Of a stretch of 64,000 nucleotides of DNA, positions 8,731 through 17,070 are shown one piece after another. This stretch comes from Candidatus Edwardsbacteria bacterium RifOxyA12_full_54_48 (GTDB taxonomy: Bacteria; Edwardsbacteria; AC1; EtOH8): contig MFFN01000008.1 in NCBI GenBank assembly GCA_001777915.1, positions 73,222-137,221 of the forward strand. The letters run 5' to 3'. The notes beneath the pieces are model-generated. The model was not told where the DNA came from. It made no database searches and saw only the letters and a program-made list of their open reading frames with translations. Numbering within the stretch: position 1 is the first letter of the stretch; each line of letters opens with the position of its first letter. Made by a program: the position numbers and the translations under genes.

Positions 8731-9668
8731 TGGCCGCCCCAGCCGAAAATAATCCCCCGGGACTGCCCTGCCAGACCTATCAGGCCATTCTGGACCAGAC
8801 CTATGACGGGGTCTATTTTGTGGACAACGACCGGCGGATCACCTATTGGAACAAGGGGGCCGAAAACATCTCCGGTTACCAGTTGAAGGACGTGTTGAAT
8901 TTTCGCTGTTCCGATGATCTGTTATGCCACATCGACACCGGGGGCCGGGGGATGTGCGGCCCGCTGTGCCCCTTGAGCCGGGCGGTCAACCACGGGCAGG
9001 CCACCGGACAGACCCGGGTCTACCTGAAGCACAAGGACGGACGCCGGGTGCCGGTGGACGTGGTCTCCTCGCCCATCAATGATCCCGCCGGCCGGCGCCT
9101 GGGGGCGGCGCAGATATTCCGGGACGCCAGCATCTACGAGGAGGAGGCCAAGGCCTCGGAGCTGCTGTCCAAGCTGGCCGCCATGGACCCCCTGACCGAG
9201 CTGCTGAACCGCCGCAAGATAGAGATGGAGCTGGACCTGGAGCTGAAAAAATCCCGGCGGCTGGGCCTGCCGCTGTCGCTGATCTTCTGCGACCTGGATT
9301 ATTTCAAGAACATCAACGACCAGTACGGCCATCCGGTGGGGGACGAGGTTTTAAAAGGGGTCTCCCGGCACCTGCAGGCCGGGATCCGGGAGTACGACCG
9401 GGCGGCCCGCTACGGCGGCGAGGAGTTCCTGATCATGCTGCCCCAGACCAAGGCCGAGATCGCGGTGGAGATAGCCGAGAGGCTACGCCTCTCCATCGAA
9501 AGGTGGAGGCTGATCCATCGGGAGAAGCTGTGGCCTTTCAAGGTCACCATCAGCCTGGGGGTGGCCGAGCTGAACCGGGACGAATCGATGGTGTCCCTGA
9601 TAGACCGGGCCGACAAGGCCCTGTACCGGGCCAAGCAGGGCGGCCGCAACGCCGTTTACTTGAGTTAA
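8730..9668 (+). CDS. PAS-GGDEF diguanylate cyclase
   Basis: 312 residues with no membrane segment. A PAS domain spans about 15-140, beginning ILDQTYDGVYFVDNDRRITYWNKGAE. It carries a Cys cluster in its second half (FRCSDDLLCHID, GMCGPLCPL) that could bind a cofactor or sense redox. The GGDEF domain covers about 150-310. The active signature is GGEEF at 229-233, with an inhibitory-site RxxD (REYD, 220-223) exactly five residues upstream, so it should make cyclic di-GMP and be product-inhibited. Its start overlaps the ptb stop by one base, and a second ptb follows, placing c-di-GMP synthesis inside an acyl-phosphate cluster. Confidence 0.93.
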   Translation: MAAPAENNPPGLPCQTYQAILDQTYDGVYFVDNDRRITYWNKGAENISGYQLKDVLNFRCSDDLLCHIDTGGRGMCGPLCPLSRAVNHGQATGQTRVYLKHKDGRRVPVDVVSSPINDPAGRRLGAAQIFRDASIYEEEAKASELLSKLAAMDPLTELLNRRKIEMELDLELKKSRRLGLPLSLIFCDLDYFKNINDQYGHPVGDEVLKGVSRHLQAGIREYDRAARYGGEEFLIMLPQTKAEIAVEIAERLRLSIERWRLIHREKLWPFKVTISLGVAELNRDESMVSLIDRADKALYRAKQGGRNAVYLS

Positions 9669-9711
9669 AAACAACCAAAATACATAAAATATAAAAATCG
9701 GAGAGTAAAAA

Positions 9712-10617
9712 GTGGCACAAGTGACATCATTGAAGCAGATGGCGGAACTGGTAAAAGGCGGACCCCTCAAGAAAGTGGCGGTGGCCTGCGGGCAGGACCC
9801 GGACATCATCGGAGCCCTGGCCCGGGCGGTCAATGAGAAACTGGCTCAGGCCATTCTGATCGGCGACCAGAAGAAGACCGAAGCTTTGGCCAAAGAGAAC
9901 AACATCGATCCCAGGATATTCACCTTGATAGACCAGACCGATTATAAAAAAGCGGCCACCCAGGCGGTGGAGATGGTCAAGAAGGGGGAGGCCGACGTGC
10001 TGATGAAGGGGCTGATAGACACTGCGATCTACGCCCGGGCCTACCTGAACAAGGAAACCGGCCTGACCACCGGGGCCACGGTCTCCCACGTGGCAGTGTT
10101 CGAGGTACCCAACTACCCCCGTCTGCTGATACTTACCGACGCCGCCCAGATACCGTATCCTGATTTCGGCCAGAAGGTGGACATGATCAACCACGCCGTG
10201 GCGGTGGCCAGAAAATTGGGGGTCGAAACCCCCAAGGTGGCGGTGCTCACCGCCACCGAGAAGGTCAATCCCAAATGGCCCTGCAGCCTGGAGGCGGCCC
10301 AGCTGGCCAAGATGGCCGACCGGGGCCAGATCAAGGGCTGCATAGTGGACGGCCCGCTGTCCATGGACGCGGCGGTCAGCCCGGAATCCGCGGCAGGCAA
10401 GGGGCTTAAATCCCCGGTGGCCGGGTATGCCGATATTCTGCTGACCCCCGATATCCAGGCCGGCAACATCCTGTACAAGACCCTGACCCAGCTGGCCAAG
10501 GCCGAACTGGCGGCCATGGTGATCGGCACCAGCGCTCCGGTGGTCCTGACCTCGCGCACCGATTCCGACGACACCAAGTTCATGTCGATAATCCTTTCGG
10601 TGCTGATGGCCAAATAG
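9712..10617 (+). CDS. ptb: Phosphate butyryltransferase (second copy)
   Basis: 301 residues, paralogous to the gene at 7834. It has ADVLMKGLIDTAIYARAYLNKETGL, TVSHVAVFEVPNYPRLL, MADRGQIKGCIVDGPLSMD and DILLTPDIQAGNILYKTL. The start is GTG 9712, after GGAGAG at about 9700. The two Ptb proteins differ enough in the substrate-facing segment (ATSTFLKAVLDKE against IDTAIYARAYLNKE) that different acyl-CoA substrates are plausible. With two kinases at 3978 and 5859, the cluster could hold two matched kinase-transferase pairs. There is no clear terminator after it, though a 222-nt gap follows. Confidence 0.92.
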   Translation: MAQVTSLKQMAELVKGGPLKKVAVACGQDPDIIGALARAVNEKLAQAILIGDQKKTEALAKENNIDPRIFTLIDQTDYKKAATQAVEMVKKGEADVLMKGLIDTAIYARAYLNKETGLTTGATVSHVAVFEVPNYPRLLILTDAAQIPYPDFGQKVDMINHAVAVARKLGVETPKVAVLTATEKVNPKWPCSLEAAQLAKMADRGQIKGCIVDGPLSMDAAVSPESAAGKGLKSPVAGYADILLTPDIQAGNILYKTLTQLAKAELAAMVIGTSAPVVLTSRTDSDDTKFMSIILSVLMAK

Positions 10618-10789
10618 CCGGGCCGGCTTGTCAGACAATGTTTGAGGATCAATGATAAAAGCCGGGCGATGTTAAGACTGTCCGGCAGGTGGTCTCAAAG
10701 ATGTTTAAAATGGTTCAATCATCAAGCGGTGTTTGTCTGCTTGTTTCTCAAAGATTGCGCATTCTGGCAAGCAGACATCTCCAGGGTTA

Positions 10790-10818
10790 TTGACTTTATA
10801 CCAGTGATAATTTATTCT
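10790..10818 (+). promoter_or_regulatory. Possible sigma70 promoter for rpiB
   Basis: TTGACT (10790-10795), a 17-nt spacer, then TATTCT (10813-10818), 22 nt before the rpiB ATG. The -10 box matches only four of six bases. Confidence 0.4.
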
Positions 10819-10839
10819 TAACCCAACAAAGGCTGTTAT

Positions 10840-11289
10840 ATGAAAGTTGCCATCGGGTCCGACCATAGGGGCTATCTCTTGAAGGAACAGATCAAGAGCA
10901 CCTTTTCCCCCGACAATATAGAGTTCTCCGATCTGGGCACCAAGAGCGCGGAATCGTGCGATTTTCCCGATCACGCCTTCCCGGTGGCCCAAGCGGTGGC
11001 TAGCGGCCAGGCCGACAAGGGCATCCTGATTTGCAGCACCGGCAACGGCATGGCCATGGCGGCCAACAAGGTCAAGGGCATCCGGGCGGCGCTGGCCCTC
11101 ACCCCCGATATGGCCCGGCTGTCGCGCCAGCACAACAATGCCAACATCCTGGTGCTGCCGGCCGATTTCGTGGACCTCCAGATGGTCCCCAAGATGGTCA
11201 AGGTGTGGCTGGAGACCGAGTACGAGGGGGGCCGCCACCAGCGGCGCCTGGACAAGATCACAAAATACGAGGAGGATCATTCCAAATGA
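10840..11289 (+). CDS. rpiB: Ribose-5-phosphate isomerase B
   Basis: 149 residues, the RpiB/LacAB sugar isomerase family, interconverting ribose-5-P and ribulose-5-P. The N-terminal MKVAIGSDHRGYLLKEQIK, the catalytic-Cys stretch ICSTGNGMAMAANKVKGIRAAL and the phosphate-binding HNNANILVLPADF are all typical. The final residues (EGGRHQRRLDKI) match the usual RpiB C-terminal helix. Its stop overlaps the start of the thioredoxin-like gene by three bases (ATGA at 11286-11289). Confidence 0.95.
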   Translation: MKVAIGSDHRGYLLKEQIKSTFSPDNIEFSDLGTKSAESCDFPDHAFPVAQAVASGQADKGILICSTGNGMAMAANKVKGIRAALALTPDMARLSRQHNNANILVLPADFVDLQMVPKMVKVWLETEYEGGRHQRRLDKITKYEEDHSK

Positions 11290-11933
11290 CGCGCATTGCA
11301 GCCTGCGGTCTTTTATTGATGGTTATCATGGCATCGTCCCTGACGGCCGGGACGGCCGACCCCGGCCTATGCGGCCAGCCGGCCCCGATCGTGGTCCTGA
11401 AAACGCTGGACGGAAAGGATTTCTACCTGCGGGATCATTGCGGGCAGGTCCGGGGGCCGCGCCACAAGCAGGAACGGGAAGCGGTGGTCCTCAGTTTTTT
11501 TACCTCCTGGTGCAAGAACTGCAAGACCGAGATCCCGGTGCTCCAGCAATTGGCCTCGGAGATGGCCGGGCTTCCGGTAAAGTTCTACCTGGTCAACGTC
11601 GGGCAGTCCCGCGACACCGTGGAGAATTACGTCTTCAACAACGTGGTCTCCCTGCCGGTGCTGATGGACCAGTACGAGGTGGCCTCCAAGAAATACCAGG
11701 TCAAGGAACTGCCCACCCTGGTGATGATAGACAAGGACGGCATACTCAAAGAATACCACACCGGGTTCATCCCGGCCTACGGCGACAGCATCAGGATGAA
11801 GATCCATTCGCTGCTGGGCATGGGCCAGGCAGGGAATTCCGGCCATGCGGCGGTCCGGCCGGATACGACCAAAGCTGATACCGTAAAGGTGACAGAAAAA
11901 CCGGGCATTAAAAAGAAGAAAACAAAGAAGTAA
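11286..11933 (+). CDS. Secreted thioredoxin-like (TlpA/ResA-type) protein
   Basis: 215 residues. A signal peptide (about 1-22, hydrophobic LLLMVIMASSLTAG) puts it outside the cytoplasm. A redoxin fold follows, with the active site SWCKNCKTE (CxxC) and a cis-Pro loop KELPTLVMIDKDG. Such proteins reduce or shuffle disulfides, often for cytochrome c or cell-envelope proteins; the partner is unknown. The last about 30 residues are Lys/Thr-rich (KPGIKKKKTKK) and probably disordered. Start 11286 overlaps the rpiB stop, indicating coupled translation. Confidence 0.85.
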   Translation: MTRIAACGLLLMVIMASSLTAGTADPGLCGQPAPIVVLKTLDGKDFYLRDHCGQVRGPRHKQEREAVVLSFFTSWCKNCKTEIPVLQQLASEMAGLPVKFYLVNVGQSRDTVENYVFNNVVSLPVLMDQYEVASKKYQVKELPTLVMIDKDGILKEYHTGFIPAYGDSIRMKIHSLLGMGQAGNSGHAAVRPDTTKADTVKVTEKPGIKKKKTKK

Positions 11934-11951
11934 TATATTAAGGAAATAACC

Positions 11952-12047
11952 ATGAGCGACCTCAAAAACCGGGACCCCGAGATATTCCAATCCATCCAGG
12001 ACGAGACCAAGCGCCAGGAATACGGCCTGGAGCTGATCGCCACATAA
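11952..12047 (+). pseudogene. glyA: Orphan 5' fragment of glyA (31 codons then stop)
   Basis: Encodes [31 protein letters not shown] and then TAA. Codons 8-30 match the start of the intact glyA at 12690 at 63 of 69 bases; the first seven codons differ more. Homology stops abruptly at 12041, where the intact gene continues into SENFVSEEV. An AGGAAA ribosome-binding site is kept. It is a broken end left when the DNA carrying hicBA became joined to glyA. Confidence 0.85.
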
Positions 12048-12131
12048 AACTGCGCAACCGAGTTTCTCTACAGGCAGCAGAAAACAATTATTGAGTGAAT
12101 AAAGTGACACTCTCAAAAGCAGGAGGGCAAA

Positions 12132-12359
12132 GTGAAAAACTATAAACACCGGCAATATAACTTCAGCGTCCTGATAGAACAGGACGAGGATGGTTATTTT
12201 GTAGCCACAGTTCCGGCCTTAAAAAGTTGCTATACTCAGGCAAAAAAGCTGGAGGACTTGTATCCCCGCATCAAGGAAGTTATCGAACTTTGTCTGCGGG
12301 AAGAAAAGCCGGCGGTTATGAAATTCGTCAGTTTGCAGCAAGTCCAGGTTGCTGTCTGA
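12132..12359 (+). CDS. hicB: HicB-family antitoxin
   Basis: 75 residues, the short HicB form. It has a partial RNase H-like fold with YNFSVLIEQDEDGYFVATVPALKSCYTQAKKLEDLYPRIKEVIELCL, which is diagnostic, and no separate C-terminal DNA-binding domain. HicB neutralises the HicA mRNA interferase in a type II toxin-antitoxin pair. The start is GTG 12132 with AGGAGG at 12121-12126. The stop is one base before the hicA ATG. The order antitoxin-then-toxin is opposite to the classical hicAB order. Autoregulation would need a DNA-binding part that this short form lacks. Confidence 0.88.
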   Translation: MKNYKHRQYNFSVLIEQDEDGYFVATVPALKSCYTQAKKLEDLYPRIKEVIELCLREEKPAVMKFVSLQQVQVAV

Positions 12360-12360
12360 C

Positions 12361-12612
12361 ATGTCAAGGATACCAGCCATTACTGCAAAGACCATTATTC
12401 GGTTTTTACAATCGCAGGGTTTTGAACAGGCGCGGCAAAAGGGAAGCCACCGGTTTTTTAGGCATTCCGACGGCCGCACCGCCACCGTGCCGGACCATGC
12501 AGGAGAAACTCTGGGAAAAGGTATTATGACCCGTATTCTAAAGGACGCAGAACTTTCAATTGGTGTTTTCTTGCACTGGCATACAGGGCGAAAGACAGGG
12601 ATTGCCAAATAA
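12361..12612 (+). CDS. hicA: HicA-family toxin (mRNA interferase)
   Basis: 83 residues. The double-stranded RNA-binding-like fold of HicA is clear: ITAKTIIRFLQSQGFEQARQKGSHRFFRH, with the catalytic His in GSH, then GRTATVPDHAGETLGKGIMTRILKDAELS. HicA degrades mRNA when free of HicB. I start at ATG 12361, directly after the hicB stop at 12357-12359; an in-frame upstream TTG would overlap hicB. The last 17 residues (GVFLHWHTGRKTGIAK) extend past the usual HicA end. All conserved residues are intact, so it is probably functional. Confidence 0.9.
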   Translation: MSRIPAITAKTIIRFLQSQGFEQARQKGSHRFFRHSDGRTATVPDHAGETLGKGIMTRILKDAELSIGVFLHWHTGRKTGIAK

Positions 12613-12689
12613 AGAAATTGATCAAGTCAATAAAAACTTTCAAATAACAAAAGTAATTTCAAGTTCACCAATTTTCAAGGATAAAAAAC

Positions 12690-13997
12690 ATGAGCAATCT
12701 ATCCCAGTTCGATCCCGAGATCTATCAATCCATCCAGGACGAGACCGGGCGCCAGGAATACGGCCTGGAGCTGATCGCCTCTGAGAACTTCGTATCCGAG
12801 GAGGTGATGGAGGCCCAAGGCTCGGTGATGACCAACAAGTACGCCGAGGGCTATCCCGGCAAACGCTACTACGGGGGCTGCGAGTTCGTGGACGTGGCCG
12901 AGAACCTGGCCCGGGACCGGGCCAAAAAACTCTTCAACTGCGAGTACGCCAACGTCCAGCCGCACTCCGGCTCCACCGCCAACCAGGCGGTCTACTTCAC
13001 CTTCTGCCAGCCGGGCGACACGGTGCTGGGGATGGACCTGGCCCACGGCGGCCATTTGACCCACGGCTCGCCGGTGTCCTTCTCCGGCAAGATGTACAAG
13101 ATAGTATCCTACGGGGTAAAAAAAGAGACCGGATACATCGACATGGACGACGCGGCCAGAAAGGCCCGGGAGCACAAGCCCAGGATGATCATCGTGGGGG
13201 CCTCGGCCTACAGCCGGCATTACGATTTCGCCAAGTTCCGGGAGATCGCCGACCAGGTGGGGGCCTATCTGTTCGCCGACGTGGCCCATCCGGCCGGGCT
13301 GATCGCCGCCGGGCTGCACCCCTCGCCCATCCCCCATTGCCACGTGGTGACCACCACCACCCACAAGACCCTGCGCGGCCCCCGGGGCGGGATGGTGCTG
13401 ATCGGAAAGGACAGCGAGAACCCCTTCGGGATCAAGCTAAAGACCAAGGCCGGTGAGCGGCTGAAGTTGATGTCCGAGGTGATGGACAGCACCGTGATGC
13501 CCGGCATCCAGGGCGGCCCGCTGATGCACGTCATCGCCGCCAAGGCGGTGGCCTTCAAGGAGGCCCTGGAGCCGTCTTTCAAGGTCTACGCCCAGCAGGT
13601 GATAGACAACGCCCGGGCTTTGGCCGCTAGCCTGGTGGAGAGGGGATATCAGATAGTCTCCGGCGGCACCGACAACCACCTGATGCTGATCGACCTGAGC
13701 AACAAGACCATCACCGGCAAGGAGGCCGAGAACGCCCTGCACGCCGCCGGGATCACCGTCAACAAGAACATGGTGCCGTTCGACACCCGCAGCCCCTTCG
13801 TGACCTCCGGGTTCCGGATGGGCACCGCGGCCCTGACCACCCGGGGCATGAAGCAGGGCGAGATGAAGACCGTGGCCGGGATGATCGACCAGGTGCTGTC
13901 CCATATCGGAAACCAGAGCAAGATCAAAGAAGTATCCGGCGAGATCAAGGAGCTGTGCCGGCAATTTCCCCTGTATCCCAACCGATTGAAAGGATAA
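12690..13997 (+). CDS. glyA: Serine hydroxymethyltransferase
   Basis: 435 residues, slightly longer than the usual about 415. This PLP enzyme interconverts serine and glycine with tetrahydrofolate. Landmarks are the N-terminal [34 protein letters not shown], the PLP-lysine region [17 protein letters not shown], and the C-terminal [14 protein letters not shown]. Its first 30 codons have a diverged second copy at 11952, with hicBA between. Spacing to the next gene is 4 nt. A folate link to folK at 14931 fits. Confidence 0.97.
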   Translation: MSNLSQFDPEIYQSIQDETGRQEYGLELIASENFVSEEVMEAQGSVMTNKYAEGYPGKRYYGGCEFVDVAENLARDRAKKLFNCEYANVQPHSGSTANQAVYFTFCQPGDTVLGMDLAHGGHLTHGSPVSFSGKMYKIVSYGVKKETGYIDMDDAARKAREHKPRMIIVGASAYSRHYDFAKFREIADQVGAYLFADVAHPAGLIAAGLHPSPIPHCHVVTTTTHKTLRGPRGGMVLIGKDSENPFGIKLKTKAGERLKLMSEVMDSTVMPGIQGGPLMHVIAAKAVAFKEALEPSFKVYAQQVIDNARALAASLVERGYQIVSGGTDNHLMLIDLSNKTITGKEAENALHAAGITVNKNMVPFDTRSPFVTSGFRMGTAALTTRGMKQGEMKTVAGMIDQVLSHIGNQSKIKEVSGEIKELCRQFPLYPNRLKG

Positions 13998-14001
13998 GAA
14001 A

Positions 14002-14415
14002 ATGGGAGAGATCAAACAGCTAGGCAAGGTCCAGTTCGGGGATGTGGTGGGCACCGCCATCAAGGAGCACTGGTCCGGGGTGCTGACCATCGACAATCCC
14101 GAATACACCGAATACGTGGAATTCAAGGGGGGCTCCATCTCGGGCTTCTCCTCGGCCGAGCGCAAGAAGCTGATCGGCGAGATCCTGACCGCCGGCGGCC
14201 ATTTGAGCCCGGAGGAGGTCAAGAGGGCGGTCGACCACCAGAAGAAGAACGGGGGCCGGCTGGGGGACATACTGGTGGAGCTGGAGATGATAACCCGGCA
14301 GCGGCTAGAGGAGGCCATGGCCCTCCATCAGATGAGCGTGCTGGCCCTGTGCCTTTCGGCCAAGGACAGCGAGCTGTCCTTCGAGCCGGACATCGCCCTG
14401 GAAAGCAAGAAATAG
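14002..14415 (+). CDS. Small DUF4388/PATAN-like protein with an MshEN-like tail
   Basis: 137 residues. The N-terminal half (HWSGVLTIDNPEYTEYVEFKGGSISGFSSAE) has the pattern of DUF4388/PATAN domains found in two-component and gliding-type regulators. The C-terminal half (LIGEILTAGGHLSPEEVKRAVDHQKKNGGRLGDILVELEMI) resembles the N-terminal domain of GspE/PilB ATPases (MshEN), some of which bind c-di-GMP. No catalytic residues are visible. It starts four bases after glyA and ends three bases before the dCMP deaminase start, so it is in the same operon. A c-di-GMP link to the cyclase at 8730 is speculative. Confidence 0.6.
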   Translation: MGEIKQLGKVQFGDVVGTAIKEHWSGVLTIDNPEYTEYVEFKGGSISGFSSAERKKLIGEILTAGGHLSPEEVKRAVDHQKKNGGRLGDILVELEMITRQRLEEAMALHQMSVLALCLSAKDSELSFEPDIALESKK

Positions 14416-14418
14416 ACA

Positions 14419-14934
14419 ATGCCGCTTAAGAAGAAGGCCTCCAGACCGGCCCAAAAATCCGGCCGGGCTAAAATTTTGCCCCGGGGAAAAACCCGGCCCA
14501 GCTGGGAAAAGTTTTTTATCAGCCTGGCCCAGATGGTCTCCACCCGGTCCACCTGCCTGCGGCGCCAGGTGGGGGCGGTGGTGGTGCGCGACAAGCGGAT
14601 ACTGGCCACCGGGTACAACGGGGCTCCTTCGGGACTGGAGCATTGCGACCGGGTGGGCTGCATCCGGGAGCAGCTGAAAGTGCCCTCCGGGGAGCGGCAC
14701 GAGATCTGCCGGGCCATCCATGCCGAGCAGAACGCCATCATCCAGGCGGCCACCTGTGGGGTGTCGCTGGCCGGGGGCACCATCTACATAACCCATCATC
14801 CCTGCGTGCTGTGCTCCAAGATGATCATCAACGCCGGGATCAAGAAGGTGGTATTCCTGGAGGGCTATCCCGATGAGCTGTCCCGCCAGATGCTCCGGGA
14901 GGCAAAACTCAAAACAACCAAGTTTCGATCATGA
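14419..14934 (+). CDS. dCMP deaminase (ComEB-type)
   Basis: 171 residues of the zinc-dependent cytidine/deoxycytidylate deaminase family, making dUMP for thymidylate synthesis. Zinc ligands and the catalytic Glu are in [11 protein letters not shown] (HAE) and [11 protein letters not shown] (PCxxC). Conserved [29 protein letters not shown] precedes them. The first about 25 residues are basic and absent from most relatives; a later start is possible, but ATG 14419 directly follows the upstream stop. Its stop overlaps the folK ATG by four bases (ATGA). Confidence 0.92.
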   Translation: MPLKKKASRPAQKSGRAKILPRGKTRPSWEKFFISLAQMVSTRSTCLRRQVGAVVVRDKRILATGYNGAPSGLEHCDRVGCIREQLKVPSGERHEICRAIHAEQNAIIQAATCGVSLAGGTIYITHHPCVLCSKMIINAGIKKVVFLEGYPDELSRQMLREAKLKTTKFRS

Positions 14935-15452
14935 AAATATCCAAGGAGAAGGCCGTCCGGGCTTACATAGGGTTGGGCTCCAACCTGGGCAAGCGCCTGG
15001 GAAACATCCGGAGCGCCATCGCCGCGCTGGAACAGGTCCCGGGCATCATCATTATGAACACCTCGTCGGTCTACGAGACCGAGCCGGTGGGAAACGTCAA
15101 CCAGCCGAAGTTCCTCAATTCGGTGATGGAGATCGAGACCCGGCTGCCGGCCGCCGAACTGCTGATCTCCCTGCAGCGGATAGAAAAACACCTGGGCCGG
15201 AAGCGGCAGCGGAAAGATGAACCCCGGATCATCGACCTGGACATCCTGTACTACGATCAGCTGGTGACCAGCACCGAGCAGCTGACCCTCCCCCATGCCC
15301 AGGCCGCCATGAGGGCCTTCGTGATGGTCCCCCTGCTGGAGATCGCCCCGGATCTGGTCGACCCCTCCCGTAAAAAGAAAATAAGCGAAATCCTGGCAGG
15401 CTTGGATATCGACGGCCAGGGAGTGAGAAAATTAGATAAGAGCAGATATTAA
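14931..15452 (+). CDS. folK: 2-amino-4-hydroxy-6-hydroxymethyldihydropteridine diphosphokinase
   Basis: 173 residues. It transfers pyrophosphate from ATP to the pterin alcohol in folate synthesis. Seen are [41 protein letters not shown], and the signature [17 protein letters not shown] with its catalytic acidic residues. ATG 14931 overlaps the previous stop. The deoxynucleoside kinase gene follows 4 nt later, so folate and nucleotide genes form one unit from glyA on. Confidence 0.95.
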   Translation: MKISKEKAVRAYIGLGSNLGKRLGNIRSAIAALEQVPGIIIMNTSSVYETEPVGNVNQPKFLNSVMEIETRLPAAELLISLQRIEKHLGRKRQRKDEPRIIDLDILYYDQLVTSTEQLTLPHAQAAMRAFVMVPLLEIAPDLVDPSRKKKISEILAGLDIDGQGVRKLDKSRY

Positions 15453-15456
15453 AAAG

Positions 15457-16110
15457 ATGGCACAGATACCCAACTACATAGCGGTGGAGGGCGTGATCGG
15501 GGTGGGCAAGACCTCGCTGGCCCGAATGCTGGCCGAGCGCTTCAAATCCAAGCTGGTGCAGGAGGAAGTGGAGGAGAACCCCTTCCTGACCAAGTTCTAT
15601 TCCGACCGGCGGGCCTTCGCCTTCCAGACCCAGATCTTCTTCCTGCTGTCGCGCTTCAAACAGCAGCAGAACCTTTTCCAGCAGGAGCTGTTCAGCCAGG
15701 GCATAGTGTCCGATTACCTGTTCGCCAAGGACAAGATCTTCGCCTACCTGAACCTGGACCAGAACGAGATCTCGCTCTACGAGCATATGCTGCCGCTGCT
15801 GGAGAGGAACATCAACCAGCCCGACCTGGTGGTCTATCTGCAGGCCGAGGTGGACGTGCTGCTCCGGCGGATCAAACACCGGGGGCGGCCCTTCGAGCAC
15901 GGAATGCAGCGGGAATACCTGGCCGAGCTCTCCGAGGCCTATAATCATTTCTTTTTCCATTATTCCGAGACCCCGCTGTTGGTGGTGAACGTCAACGACA
16001 TAGATTTCGTGAACAACCAGGATGATTTCAACGACCTGGTGGCGAAGATCTGCCAGCCCCATCCCGGGACCAGATATTATGTGCCGGTGGGCAGCAAGGG
16101 CAAGAGGTAG
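15457..16110 (+). CDS. Deoxynucleoside kinase (dGK/dAK/dCK family)
   Basis: 217 residues. It phosphorylates deoxynucleosides for salvage. P-loop GVIGVGKTS lies at about 13-21. EEVEENPFLTKFY matches the substrate-binding Glu region, SDYLFAKDKIFA stands where relatives have the DRS-type motif, and RRIKHRGRPFE is the lid. The protein resembles the bacterial dGK/dAK pair members; which base it prefers cannot be told. It follows folK closely and is the last gene before a 75-nt gap to dapA. Confidence 0.88.
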   Translation: MAQIPNYIAVEGVIGVGKTSLARMLAERFKSKLVQEEVEENPFLTKFYSDRRAFAFQTQIFFLLSRFKQQQNLFQQELFSQGIVSDYLFAKDKIFAYLNLDQNEISLYEHMLPLLERNINQPDLVVYLQAEVDVLLRRIKHRGRPFEHGMQREYLAELSEAYNHFFFHYSETPLLVVNVNDIDFVNNQDDFNDLVAKICQPHPGTRYYVPVGSKGKR

Positions 16111-16185
16111 AAGCCGAGACCATGAACAGAGGACTGAAAATGATAATAATCATACCGATAAACAATATTAAGGAGCGGGATTAAA

Positions 16186-17067
16186 ATGATAGATTGGAAA
16201 GGCTCTTTCGTGGCCATCGTAACGCCGTTCAGAAACGGTACCCTGGACGTACCGGCCCTGGAACGGCTTTTAGATTTTCATGCGGCCAACGGCACCGCCG
16301 GGGTGGTCTTCGCCGCCACCACCGGGGAGGGGCCGACGGTCCTGCCGGAGGAATACAAAAAGATCGTCGAAACAACCCTGAAGAAGGCCCAGGGCAAAAT
16401 GAAGGTCCTGGCCTATACCGGCACCAACGACACCCTGAAAAGCATCACCAAGACCCAGGAGATGGAGAAAATGGGAGTGGACGGGGCGCTGGTGGTCACT
16501 CCTTATTATAACAAGCCCAGCCAGGAGGGGCTTTACCAGCATTTCAAGGCGGTGGCCTCGGCTACCAAACTGCCCATCATGCTGTACAACGTCCCCGGCC
16601 GGACAGGGGTCTCCCTGGATCCGGCCACTGTCTGCCGCCTGGCCGCCATCGGGAATATCGTGGCCATCAAGGAGGCCTCGGGAAACCTGGACAATGTCAG
16701 CCAGATAATCACTCTATGCGGGGAAAATATGGCGGTGTTCTCTGGAGAGGACTCCCTGACCCTGCCGATGCTGGCCATCGGGGCCCAAGGGGTGGTATCG
16801 GTGGTGGCCAATGTCGCCCCCAAGGATACCGCCAAAATGGTGGATAAATTCCTCAAGGGGGAGGTTGATGGGGCCCGAAAGATACACCTCAAGCAGTTTT
16901 CCCTGATCAAGGCCCTGTTCGTGGAGACCAGCCCCGGGCCGGTCAAGGCCGCCCTGAATCTGATGGGGCTGTGCCATGCCGAGATGCGGATGCCGCTGGT
17001 GGAGGTGTCGGAGGCCACCAAGAAACTGCTTAAAGCCGAGCTGAAAAAATACGGACTTATAGTTTAA
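16186..17067 (+). CDS. dapA: 4-hydroxy-tetrahydrodipicolinate synthase
   Basis: 293 residues. It condenses pyruvate with aspartate semialdehyde, the first committed step to diaminopimelate and lysine. The N-terminal FVAIVTPFRNGTLDV, TTGEGPTVLPEE, the pyruvate-binding YNVPGRTGVSL (with the catalytic Tyr) and the Schiff-base Lys in VAIKEASGNLDNV are all present. The family also includes N-acetylneuraminate lyase-like enzymes, but these motifs favour DapA. AAGGAGCGGG precedes ATG 16186. QueH starts 3 nt after its stop. Confidence 0.94.
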   Translation: MIDWKGSFVAIVTPFRNGTLDVPALERLLDFHAANGTAGVVFAATTGEGPTVLPEEYKKIVETTLKKAQGKMKVLAYTGTNDTLKSITKTQEMEKMGVDGALVVTPYYNKPSQEGLYQHFKAVASATKLPIMLYNVPGRTGVSLDPATVCRLAAIGNIVAIKEASGNLDNVSQIITLCGENMAVFSGEDSLTLPMLAIGAQGVVSVVANVAPKDTAKMVDKFLKGEVDGARKIHLKQFSLIKALFVETSPGPVKAALNLMGLCHAEMRMPLVEVSEATKKLLKAELKKYGLIV

Positions 17068-17070
17068 CCG

